The notes under the pieces: generated by a model
The model's input: the letters and a program-made list of their open reading frames with translations, nothing else
Told to the model about the DNA's origin: nothing
Database searches by the model: none
From: a virus
DNA: 51,955 nt
Direction: 5' to 3' (one strand)
IMG/VR virus record: IMGVR_UViG_3300008516_000074
Coordinates: 1-51,955 of that record
Made by a program: the position numbers and the translations under genes
Part shown: positions 7,706-18,800 of the stretch, in pieces
Numbering within the stretch: position 1 is the stretch's first letter
Layout of the letters: each line of letters begins with the position of its first letter

Positions 7706-7735
7706 TATAGGTAGGGGTTTGCGCCTCTACCTATA
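7706..7735 (+). terminator. Strong hairpin after the major tail protein gene
   Basis: Bases 7706-7717 pair with 7724-7735 over 12 base pairs (one G-T), loop TTTGCG, followed by an AT-rich tract with few consecutive T residues. It could be a partial terminator or an mRNA 3'-end stabiliser that lets the tail tube gene be expressed above the downstream genes. Confidence 0.65.
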
Positions 7736-7763
7736 TAATTAAATGGAAAGGGAGGAAATAATT

Positions 7764-8042
7764 ATGAGTATAGAAAAGGTTGATAAACATCAGGAGAAAA
7801 TTATTAAAAGCATATCAAATGAGATAACTGATTTATTTGAGAAAATTTTGGATTATGCAGAAGTTGCTGTTCCAAACGGCGATCAGTATAAAAAGTTAAG
7901 ATCGAAAATTTTAAGAATTGGTAATAATTGTATAAGAAATATTTCAAAGGAAATAGTTGGTCATTATAGTGTTACTTATAATGCACCAGGAGAAACTATT
8001 ATTGAGATTACTAGGCCTAAGATTAAGGTAAAGGAGGATTAA
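7764..8042 (+). CDS. Small helical tail-module protein
   Basis: A 92-residue protein of unknown family: a helical N terminus (I-I-K-S-I-S-N-E-I-T-D-L-F-E-K-I-L-D-Y-A-E), a central basic helix, and a beta-rich end (Y-N-A-P-G-E-T-I-I-E-I-T). The ATG at 7764 is preferred over 7743 because GGGAGG lies about 8 bases before it. It sits between the tail tube gene and the chaperone, 3 bases before the next gene, so a role in tail assembly is likely but unproven. Confidence 0.55.
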   Translation: MSIEKVDKHQEKIIKSISNEITDLFEKILDYAEVAVPNGDQYKKLRSKILRIGNNCIRNISKEIVGHYSVTYNAPGETIIEITRPKIKVKED

Positions 8043-8045
8043 AAA

Positions 8046-8792
8046 ATGACAGAGAAGGAAAATGTAATTACAAAAGAGGTTAATAGGAGAAAGTTTGAAA
8101 GCCCAGATGGAAAAGAAAGTTATTATATAGCTATGCCTACAGCAGAAGATATAAGAGGAGCAGATTGGAATTATAGTAAAATTTATACTAAATGTTTAGT
8201 AGAAGGAATTACAACTGCTGCAGAAATGATGGATATATTGATGCGTAGAGGAATTATAGGCCCTGAATTTGAACAGAGACAGAGAGAATTAAACAATGAG
8301 TTAGCTAAAAAGGTTATTAAATTAGAAGGCCCTAAAGGCCTTGATGAGAAACAATTGTTAGCTATGGAAGTAGCTAATTTGAGAGAAGAGTTGTTTAATT
8401 GGAATCAAAGATTAAATGGCCCAATGTCAAATACATGTGAACAGATAGCTGATGATGCTAGGTTAGAATATCTTACTTCTAGAATTACAGAACGTGAAGA
8501 CGGAACTAAAGTTTGGGAGACTTATGAAGATTTTTTAAGCGAGAAAAATCAGGCTCTTGCTATAAGGTCTAGATTTGAAATAATGCTTTATTTACAAGGT
8601 TTAGAGTCAGATTTTCTTGATCAAACTCCAGAAGCTGTGGCTTTAAGAGAAATAGAAGTAGAAATACAGGAAAAAGCTGCGAATGCTATGGCAGAATTAG
8701 AAAAAGAAAATGAATCTAAATCTGAATTGAAAATTAATAATGAAAAACCAGCAAAAAAAATTGCTAGAAAAAAGAAACCTTCGGTGAAATAG
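8046..8792 (+). CDS. Tail assembly chaperone, upstream (G-like) frame
   Basis: A 248-residue charged, mostly helical protein directly upstream of the tape measure gene, the conserved location of lambda G-type chaperones that coat the tape measure during tube assembly. It has a strong ribosome binding site (AAGGAGG). The Lys-rich C terminus is encoded by a run of A codons holding two slippery heptamers, and the frame ends with TAG at 8790-8792, overlapping the -1 frame used by the next gene. The arrangement is that of the G/GT frameshift pair. No enzymatic motif is seen. Confidence 0.75.
   Translation: MTEKENVITKEVNRRKFESPDGKESYYIAMPTAEDIRGADWNYSKIYTKCLVEGITTAAEMMDILMRRGIIGPEFEQRQRELNNELAKKVIKLEGPKGLDEKQLLAMEVANLREELFNWNQRLNGPMSNTCEQIADDARLEYLTSRITEREDGTKVWETYEDFLSEKNQALAIRSRFEIMLYLQGLESDFLDQTPEAVALREIEVEIQEKAANAMAELEKENESKSELKINNEKPAKKIARKKKPSVK
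8768..8774 (+). promoter_or_regulatory. Programmed -1 ribosomal frameshift site, A AAA AAG
   Basis: In the upstream frame the codons are AGA-AAA-AAG, giving a correctly phased A-AAA-AAG, the same heptamer as in E. coli dnaX. A -1 shift here moves directly into the open frame continuing to 9805, with no stop between, giving a fusion of about 586 residues. A second phased heptamer, A-AAA-AAA at 8753-8759, would run into TAG at 8765-8767, so only the site at 8768 is productive. Confidence 0.8.
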
Positions 8793-9805
8793 TGGATTTA
8801 ACTAGTGAAGAAATAGAACATTACTTAGATCAAATAGCGTCTGCTTCGAAGGTTGTTAGTGTAGACGATAAAGTTTTATTATTTAAATATCCTAGTCTTG
8901 ATAATAAAATGGAATCTAGACGAATATATGAATTGGAGTACAAAAACTCTTTGGACGAAGGTTTGTTATCGACTAGTAGTATGAAAGATTTGATAAAAGA
9001 AAGACATTTAATTACAGATGAAGAAAGGCGTGAACTATCATCTTTAAAATCTAAATTAGATGCACAAAAAGTGTTATTATCTAAAACTACTAGGGTTAGA
9101 GCCAGACAGGATAGAGTTAAGGACGTTATTCATGATATTGAAAAGAAAATAAGAGATATAGAATATAAAGAGAGATCTAAATTTTCTATGACTGCTGAAA
9201 CTAAAGCAGAGGAAGCTAAAATATTATATCTTTGTTGGAGTAATTGTTATAATTTTTTAACTAAAAATTTGTATTGGAATTTATATGATGAGTTTCTAAA
9301 TGAAATAGATTATTTATTTAGACAAAAAGTTACTTCTGAGTTTATTTTGTTTTATGGAGGAATTTCTACAAAGTATATTAGGGCAATAGCGAGAAGTAAT
9401 TTATGGAGAATAAAATATGTTACTAGTATGAAGACGTCTGAGCCTCTTTTTGGGAGGCCGACGTCTACATATTCAAGCGATATGTTAAATTTAGCGTATT
9501 GGTCTCATTATTACCAAAATATTTACGAAATGATGACTGAAGATCAACCTTCTGAAAATATTATCGAAGATGATGAGTCATTAGACGCTTATATGAAAGA
9601 CTACTATGATGAACGCACAAGAGATGTTGCGGCAAGGAAGAGTAAAAATAAGCATTTAGGTAAATTATCGGCATTTGATAAAGAAGAAGTTATAGTTACT
9701 AAAATAGCTAATGAGTTATATGATGATATAGAATTTGATACCCCTAAAGAATCAGTTATTATTAAAGACAAGCCGATGATTAGAAAGAAAACCCACCGAC
9801 ATTAA
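8792..9805 (+). CDS. Tail assembly chaperone, downstream (T-like) frame
   Basis: An open frame of 337 codons in the -1 phase relative to the upstream chaperone. It could start with GTG at 8792, but no ribosome binding site precedes this. The frame continues upstream to the slippery site at 8768-8774, so it is most likely translated only as the C-terminal part of a G-T fusion. The protein is highly charged. It has a probable coiled coil around residues 70-125 and an aromatic-rich middle (L-Y-W-N-L-Y-D-E-F, Y-W-S-H-Y-Y-Q-N-I-Y). In lambda the T part binds tail tube subunits while G binds the tape measure. Confidence 0.7.
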   Translation: MDLTSEEIEHYLDQIASASKVVSVDDKVLLFKYPSLDNKMESRRIYELEYKNSLDEGLLSTSSMKDLIKERHLITDEERRELSSLKSKLDAQKVLLSKTTRVRARQDRVKDVIHDIEKKIRDIEYKERSKFSMTAETKAEEAKILYLCWSNCYNFLTKNLYWNLYDEFLNEIDYLFRQKVTSEFILFYGGISTKYIRAIARSNLWRIKYVTSMKTSEPLFGRPTSTYSSDMLNLAYWSHYYQNIYEMMTEDQPSENIIEDDESLDAYMKDYYDERTRDVAARKSKNKHLGKLSAFDKEEVIVTKIANELYDDIEFDTPKESVIIKDKPMIRKKTHRH

Positions 9806-9850
9806 TTTCAAAATGGCTAGGACAGGTCCTGATTAATTGTACTTTTGGTT

Positions 9851-9856
9851 TATAAT
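9851..9856 (+). promoter_or_regulatory. Weak candidate -10 box before the tape measure gene
   Basis: A perfect TATAAT lies in the 78-base gap ahead of the tape measure start, but no convincing -35 hexamer is found 16-18 bases upstream and there is no extended -10. A short AGGAC/GTCCT inverted repeat lies just before it. It may be chance in AT-rich DNA. Confidence 0.2.
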
Positions 9857-9883
9857 ATGAAAAAGTAATAGGAGGACTGTTCT

Positions 9884-12800
9884 TTGCCACCTGTCAGAGA
9901 ATACACCATTAAAATAAAAGAAGAACTTTCTGCTATGAAGAAAGCTGTATCTGAGCGTCAGCCTCAATATAGACAACTTTCTTCTGATAGGGTATCTAGG
10001 CTTTTAGAACAAGCTATTAATGCTTTATCTAAAAATCAAAAAGAATTTAAAGCGTCTATAGACAAATTAACAAAAGAGCTTAGCATTAAAGTAGAACATA
10101 TTAGTGGTAAGAAAACGCCAGATCCATCCATTGAGTTATTAGGAAAAGAGATAAAAAGTTTATCTAAGAGCTTAAAAGAACTACCGCTTACTAAAAAGGT
10201 AGCAATGATTGATCTAGAAACTAGTCCTATACGTAAAGGCGGAAAGTTAGGCGGTAAAGTAGATTTTATAACACAAGCTGGTGTTTTAGTAGCAAGTCTT
10301 GAAGATATGCTAACAAAGACTGCTAAAGAGTTAGAAAAACAGACTAAAAGTATATATATTAAACCACCAAAAAAATTAGCTTTTACTGAAGCTGAATATA
10401 AAAAAGTAATGAAGCCTCTTACTGAAAAGGGTATTAATATTGTTCCATGGGAACAGTTAGAAAAAAGTGGGCTTGAAGCTAAAAAAGCACTTGATAAAAT
10501 AGCGAAAACTATACAAGACGCTGATATTATAATTGGTCACAATATAGAACAGTTTGACGTAAAAGTTTTAAATGATGCTTTTAAAGATGCTGGGACTAAA
10601 ATAGACCTAGCTGCACAAGAATATTATGATACTGTCATAGCTTCTAGGAAAAAGTTTCCAAAAAGAGGCGGACATGAATTAGCTGGATATGAAAAAGACA
10701 TGGTTTTGGCTGGCAAAGAATATGCTGGCGCAGCTCACGATGCTGCACATGATGTTTTAGTTACTACAGACGTATTAAAAGCATTAGCTGGAAAATCTAA
10801 AGAATTAGAAGCAGCAGAAGGCGATTTAAGTAATATTTTATTAAAGTTAGCTGATAGAGTAGAAGCTATTTTTACTGTAGCTAATAAACTTGAATCATCT
10901 TTTGAACATGTTAATAAAGAAGTATTATCAACTGGAAAAAGTTTTAGATCTTTACATGATACTATCCCTATAGCAGATGAAAGCCTTACTAATTTGATAG
11001 AAGAAACTGATAAAACAGCCAAGGCTTTAAATAATTATTCTAAAAAAGCATTTATAGATATTAAGAAAGTTTCAGAAATAAAATCTGGTATAGAAACCAC
11101 TACTTTTAAACCCTCAGTGATCCATCCTACCACTACTCCATATAGATATAAAGGCGTGCCGCCTGGAGCTGATGTTCCTTATGGCACTGGTTTGATCGAT
11201 AAAAGAGTAAGTGCTTTAGCTGTCTCTTTAAAGAAATTACAAGATGATATGGTAAAAGCATTGCAACGAGGTTTACGTAAAGGAGTAGAAATATTAAAAA
11301 CAGAAGAAGAAGAGTTTTTCCAACTTGGTAGGGGCGGTAGAGAATGGGAACTTCAAGTAATAGATGTAAATGATCTTAGAAGAACACTAAGAGAATCTTT
11401 TGGAAAAAGAGTCCCATCAGAAGTTAATACTAGGGAATTAGTAAATACCTATAAAAAGCTTTATAAAGAAAGAGAAGCTGGATATCCACGATCTGTAGAA
11501 GAAACCGCAGCTGAAATATATTCGTGGTTTAGAAAATATGGTAAAGAAGAAGTAGGAGCGAAAGCTATAGGAGAAGTAGATCCGTATATTAAAAAGATGT
11601 ACGAGGAATTTAAAACTAAAGGCGTAGGAATAGTATCCCAACTTGAGTCAGATCCTAATTTAGAAAGACTGTATGAAGCTACTGCTTTACAATCCAAAGC
11701 AATCGAGCATTTAACTAAAAGATTTTTAAAAGTATTAACTCTTCCAGCAGCACAAATTACTAAAGAAGGCACAGTAGGTTTTGAAACAAAATATGGTGCA
11801 GAACGTGCTTTTGCTCAATTTGCTACTTTAGAAACAGGGTTAGAAGCGCTTGCTAAAGAATTTAAAGATCTTGGCGGCAGTGTAGGAGAACATGCTACCT
11901 ATTTACATAGGATATCTAAACTTCCTTTAAGGCCTAAAAAGAGAGCAGATTTGGAAGAGTCTGAAAAATTAGCTGGCAGCTTAATAGAGAGTGTAAAAGG
12001 TGTAGGTGGAAAAGAATTAATTACTGAAGGTTATAGAGAAGCTATTAAACTTAGAAAGATTGAAAGAAAAGAGGACATAAAGGGTTTTGATGAACTTAGG
12101 ATGACTTTTAGTAAGCTTGAAGAAGAGGCTAAAAGACTTAATGTTACAAGTTTAGATGTGGCAAATGCTCTTAATAAAGTAGATTTTGAAAATTTTTATG
12201 ATGTATTGAATAGATTGTATACAGGCGGAAAAGAGCCTTTTTTAACAGCGAAAGCTGGTCGTATGACAGAATGGAATAGAAATTTGCGTCAGGTTTCTGA
12301 AATGCAAAATGAACTTAAAGGTCTTATGCCTTTAAAAGGGCCAGGAATGGTAAAACGTGGTGCATACGAAGAGCAGGTAGTTAAAGTACTTAGTAAACAA
12401 GGTTTTGGAGAAATGACCCCTGCTAAGCAAAAAGAGCGTATAAAAGAAGTAAATTTATTGTGGGCTGAAATGGTAAGGAATGTCGAAAAGTTGGGAAAGG
12501 AAATGCCAGAGGTTACTTCTATAGATTTAAGTGATGCTGCTGCTTCGCAATTTACAGAATTTAATGCAAATTCTGCTAGTACTTTAAGAGCTTTAGGTAA
12601 AGTAATGACAAGTGGTAGTATGGCTGGTGTGAGAGGACAAGTGCCTTTTAAAGAATTTACTTCTACTAATAGAGCAATGTCACAGACAGCCAATGTTTTA
12701 AAAACTTTGACAGCAGAAGCACCTACAATAGTAAGTCCTCGCGAAATGGAAATGATTAAATCTGGTAAGTGGGGCGCTGGAAAGTATGGTATAAATGTTT

Positions 12801-15800
12801 TAACTGAATTAAGAAATACAGCATCAACTTTTGAAGATCAGATAGTAATATCTGGTAAATTAGCTAAAGCTTTTACTGAAATAGTTAAACCTCTAGTTAA
12901 AGCAGCTGCTACGTTTGGTGAAATAGGTGAAATAGAGCCTGGTTATAAAAAAATAAGCGGTAAAGCTAAGCAGCATTTTAGAACTACATTAGAGGAACCA
13001 GAATATAATAAATTGATTGAGGGCGTATCAAGTAGAATTCAAGAAGTTTTAGGTGTACCTACACATTATCGTGGTAGAGCAGATATAGCTAAAATAGGCG
13101 AAGAAGTACAAAATGTAATGAGAGAACATAGGGGAGAGTCTATAGAAGTTCAGACAGCTAAACTGACAGAGACTTTCCTTAATTATTTTGGTAGGAAATT
13201 AGTTACTAGATTTGGTACTAAAGGTGTGGCTGTAACTCCTACTAAACCTCCTACAGAGATAAAAGAATATAAAGATATAGCAAGAGCTATGGCTGCTGGT
13301 TTAAAAGCTGAGGTTGTGCCTGGAGAAGGCATTGGATTTGCAAAAATTCCAAAAAATATGGGCCAATTATTAGCTGAAATGTTTAGTGAATCAAAAGTAG
13401 ATAAATTATTTGATAAAGGTGTTCTTGATTCGTTAACAAAACGTTTAGAGGAATCAGGTAATAAGTTTATATTAGATTTATTTACAGATGCAAGTAAAGG
13501 GTTAGTAACTAGTAAAGAAGCTAAGAAGCAACAAGATTTGTTTGAAGAAACATCATCAGCGTTTAAAAAGGCTTTTGGAGAAGAATTGCCAAAAGATTCT
13601 GTGGAAGCTGTAAAGTTTATAAGAAATAAATATAAAAAGGAAATAGGTGGAGGAGAGGTTTTTGAATTAAAACCAATTGAAGCTAGAATTAGTGCTCGTG
13701 GAATTGCTAAAAGAGGTTTAATGCCAGAAGTTCTTGAAGTACTGGTTAATAATTTAGTAGGTTCTACTGAAGGTGTAACAGAAATACTTAGTCAAGCTGG
13801 CAAAGAAACTCTAACAGCTAGTGATGAAATGAGAGAAGCAATGAATAAATATCTTGCTGTTTTGGGGTATGAGCCGCTTAAGAATTTAGAAGCTATGCAA
13901 GAAAGATTAAAAATGGAAGGTGCTGTTCCAGAACAAATAAAAACATTAAAAGAATGGGAAAAGCAATGGCATGTTTATACAGAAGGCCTTAATGAATTTG
14001 GTGAAAAAGTACATGATATACTTGTAGGCCCAAAATATTTAGGAATCACTGAAGAACCGCATATTTATAAGGGATGGACAGAAAAAGAAATTGGAAAAGG
14101 TGTAAAAGGAGAAAGACTTAATTTTCAGGCTTTTGCTGCCTATGCTGGTATTTTTGGAGCTGGATCTTCAATGCTAAAAGAATTAGCTGATGCTACCGGT
14201 TTAACAGCTGAAGAAGGATGGGAACTTATAAGAGCATTACAAATGATAGACCCAGCTTTAAAGAATTTTAAAGAATCTATGTTAGGTACTTTAAAAGAAG
14301 TAAAATTATCAGACATTAAATCATTTGAAGCAGGCACTGCAACTTTAGAAGAGTTGAAAGGTACTATGTTTGATATATCTAAGTATCCTAGCCCTTTTAA
14401 AATTAAAACGCCTACTACTGAAAAGGGAGCTGGGAAGTTTTATGAAGAGACGTATGTTCCTGGCCCTGCATTAAGAGCTACTTATCCAGAAGAATTAATG
14501 GGGGGAAAAGTAGCACCTACCAATATATCTAGATATCTTAGTAATTTTGTAAATGCTGCACAAACTGTTGAGGATATATCTAAAGTTGCAACTAGGGGAG
14601 AAATGACGCTAGATGACAGAACTATGGATAAGTTTGCTCGAACAGTACGTGAAGAGTTGACTAAAAAATTAACTGAAACATATAGAGAAGTAGCATCAAT
14701 TGAGTCTAAACAAAATGTTACACCAGCTAATATAAAATTGATGGAAAGTATTATTAATAAATTGAAACCTGTTTTAGAAAAACAAAGAGCTCCTGCTCCT
14801 TATGCTAGACCTGCTCTTAAACAGGGTATAGAGTTTCCTACTATGCTTGAAGCTATGGAATCTTATGAAAAAGAATTAGCTGGAGCTCCTAGAAAATATT
14901 CAAGGGTGTTAAGTAGAATTATGGATATGATAATTGGACCACAGCCAGAAGCATTGCGGGAAGAAGAGGAAAAAATAGAACGCGCTTTAAAACAATATAA
15001 AGAAAGAAGGGCTACAAAAGAAAAACAAGGCAAAACTGTAGGTGAAGAAGAGGTACCTCTTGAATATATGAAGGCTTATAAAATATATGGCCAAGGCGGC
15101 AAAGTACCTTTTGAAGATGTAATGGGAAGTTTTAAAAAGCAGTTAGAGGCAAGAAAAGAGGCTCCAACTGTTTTTGATGTTGAAATACAATCAGGTAATT
15201 TAAAAGAATTTGCTGATAAAGTAGGTATAAATTTAGAAATAACTGTTAAAGAAGCTCTTGAGCGAGCTATGGAATCTTTAAGTAGAGCAAAGGTTGCTTA
15301 TTTTGAACAATTAGCAAAAACAGTTCTTGGACCAAAACATGCTATAGAACAGACATTTTTTCAAAGAACAATACCGGCTATAACTGGTAAGGCTATTTCA
15401 GCTATAACTGATAAAACTGAAGAGTTACATGATTTATTAGCATTATTTGAAGGTAAAAAATTTGATATAAGATTGGACATGCCGAATATTGGAAAGTTAA
15501 AAAGTGATTTAGGAAGGATAATAAAAGATCATGAAAGATATATTGCTAAGTCAAGACAATTAGGTTTACCGGTTTTAAAAGAAAAGGAGATAGGGATATC
15601 CCCTTTGATGGCTAAAGCTCTTAAAGTTGAGACGGCGCAAGGTCTAAAAACTAATTTAGCCGCTCTTATTGAAAAACGAGATAAAATGTCAGAAAAAGAA
15701 CTTAATGAGTTAAAAGTGTCTAGGGATGTTTTTGTTGAATCTGTTAGATATCCATTTTACGGCACTGTTAGTGCACAACCACATAAAGCTAAGTTAATGA

Positions 15801-18800
15801 AAGGCCCAGAATCTAAGTATTCTATTGCTGTTCCTGGCGCTCCTGAATTAGATTTGCCAAAATTACGTGGGATAATAGGTAAATTGGAAGAATATGTCTA
15901 TGGTAAGTTTAAGGGGGAAAAGGTTGAAAAGCCTGGTTTGTTACAAAAGAGGGAAAAAGCATGGTCAGAGGGCACAGAAGAAAGTACTAAAAAAGCTAGT
16001 AGTTTGACTAAAGAAATAGAAAGTTTGATATCTATAATAAAAAAAGCCACTCCTACTTTTATTAATATGGAACAAAAACTTGATTATGATGGTGATGCTT
16101 TGTTTGTTCATACTGGCAAGCTTGAAGAGTCTAGGAAAGAAATAGCGAAGCATTTTAATGCTCTTGGAGAAGATATTACTTCTGTTAGATCATTATTTTC
16201 TACTTTATTTACTGCTGTAAAAGAGACTGATGTTAGATCGCTCTCAGAGATGGCTAATATATTTGCTAAAAAACATCCAGAAGAAAAAGGATATGCGTGG
16301 CTAACTAAGCCATATATAAAAAAGGAAGTAAGTAATCTTGGTGTAAGCGAGATAATGGAAGCTTTATTTAGTTATACAAAAGAAGCTACTAGATTAAAAG
16401 GTGAGTTGAAAAAATTAGAACAGGTAGGAACACCAGCTAAAGAAATAGCGAAAATTAAGGAAGAAAAGACAAAGGAATGGGCTAGTAGTTTTAAAGAAAT
16501 GGAAATTTTGCCAACAGTATATAAAAAGTTAGGCGGAGCTACTGCTGAGAAAGCTGGAATGGAGCCAGGTAAATTTGAGGAAAGAGTTGGAGAATTAACA
16601 GAAGAATTGATTAGAAGAAAATTATGGGAACAAAAATATAGCGATGCTATAGTAGGACAGTTATATAAATTACATACTGGTCAAACAGTAGAATCTATTA
16701 GTAGATTGGCTAGAATGTCTGAATTAGAAACAGGTTTTGGAAAGGGGCTGGCTAAGACAGGTAGAAAAGAATTCAAGCCTTCAGAAGAATTTTTAGCAGA
16801 ATGGCCTAAAAAAAGTATAGCTTTGGGAGGAAGGCCGGTTCAAGAATTTGCTACAAGAATGAATGAAATAATGAGGTTTGTTATACAAAAAGGAATGGAT
16901 GAAAAACATGCTGGAGTAGAAGCTGTAGGCTCAGAAATTTTAAATAATGTAGCAAAAAAAGGTGGCGCTCGTACTATTATGAGAATTATGCGAGAAGAAG
17001 AGGATCAGTTTAGTGATTTAGATGATTTTAATAAACAAATAGCTAAAGAAGCAAAAATTAGATTAGGGGCTGTTTCTACACCAGAGCTTAAAGGAGAATT
17101 AAAAAGATTTCAGATTGGTAATATGAAATATGAGGATTTAAAGAAAGAGTTTGAATCGCTTGGAGGAGAAATATCTGTTGATGCACCAAGAGAGGTTTTA
17201 GTTGATGCTTTGGTTGAAGCTGCTAAAAAAGCAGATATTAGTAAAGATAGAGAACAAATTATAAATGAAATAATAAAATATATTGATTTGGAAGCTGTTT
17301 TTGGTGAATTATTTAAAATGATTAAAAGAACAGCTGTAAAAGGACTTATAAAAGAGTTGCAAACTGAAGTAGCAGAATTGCCTTTAGAAAAACGTGTAAA
17401 AAAAGAAGCTGAAGTAGCTAGGGCTGGTGGGTATGAAAGTTTTGCCAAGAAAGAAATTGAAAAGCAAGCAATTAGTGAAACTGGTGTTAGTATTTTAAGA
17501 TATGTTACTAGTAATTTACAGCCTTTATATAGAATGCGGACTAGAATGGAAACACCAGGCATGGTAGCTGGACGAACACGTGAACGTATAGAAGCTCCTC
17601 AAATGGTATTGCCATCAGCAGGCGGCGAAAGATTAAAAGAGACCTATGAAAATGTATTAAAAACTTCTAGGGTTCTAAGCAGATCTATGGCTGGAACTAT
17701 TGGTTCAGCTGGAGGTGGTGTTCATTCATTAATGGTTCTTAGTGCTTTAGAAAAAAGATATAGAGATTTAGAAAAAATAACTGAAGTAGCTAAAAGAGCG
17801 GAAATTCCTGAAGGATATGGAAAAGAATTAGCCACTAAAGAATTTCCATATTTACTTGGTTCAGCAGTGGAAGAAATTCCTAAATTAGCAAGTGATGTTT
17901 GGAATGAATCATGGAAAGAATCTGGTGATAGTATTATTAATAGTATAGACACATGGTCTAATAAATTAAAGAAAGTTAAAGATATAGCTAGTGGAAAAAT
18001 AGAAGAGTTATCTCAGATAATGAGTGTTCCTCCATTAGCTACAGAAGAAGAATATGAAGCATATTCAGAATTTTTAGCTAAATATCCAGCAGCTCTTAAA
18101 AAGATTTCTAATAAAATTGAAACTATGGTTAGACAGACCGCTAAAGTTCCTGAAGAAAAAATGGACGAAGTAGTAGATTCTTTTACAGATCAAGCTCAAG
18201 CTTTTCTTAGATTTCAAGTAGGAATGTCAGAACAGCTAAAGCGTGTATCTGAATCTATGCGCGCAGCTCCATTTCAAAAATTAAGTCTTGAAATGGCTTT
18301 TCCTAAATATGAGGCTGCTATTGGTAAAGGTCCAATTGATTTAGCTAATGAAATTAATAAAAGAGAAAAGGAAAGTTTTGAAGATCTTAGACGAAGCAAA
18401 CTTGAAGAACATAAAGATTACCAGGAAAGAATCGAGGAATTTTGGCAGAAACAATCGACTGCAAGGCCTTCTGATATTAAAGAGACTATAGAAGCGTATA
18501 AAAAGCCAAAAATATCTGCTGAAGATCTTAAAAAAGTTATTGGTGAAGCATTAGATGAAATTTCTAAAGTCGCTGAAGGTAGTTTTGAAGATGAAATTAT
18601 TAAAAAGAAAATTTTAGCATTACGAGCTCTTGAAGAAAAAGCGGCCGGTCGACCTAAAGCTAAGGAAGAAGTTCCTTTATATAAACTATATAGAGGCAGT
18701 GGTTTACATGGTGGTGGCGGATATAGGGGTGTGCCACAAGAAGAAGCTATATTAAAACAAATGCTTGGTAAAGAAGAAAAAGACATGCTTTTGGAAGCCA

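Noticed and set aside
8753-8759. A-AAA-AAA as the productive chaperone frameshift site
   Set aside because: A -1 shift here meets TAG at 8765-8767 after two codons, so it cannot make the fusion.
9828-9856. A full sigma-70 promoter before the tape measure gene
   Set aside because: TATAAT is present, but at the right distance the -35 position reads CCTGAT. Listed only as a weak candidate -10.
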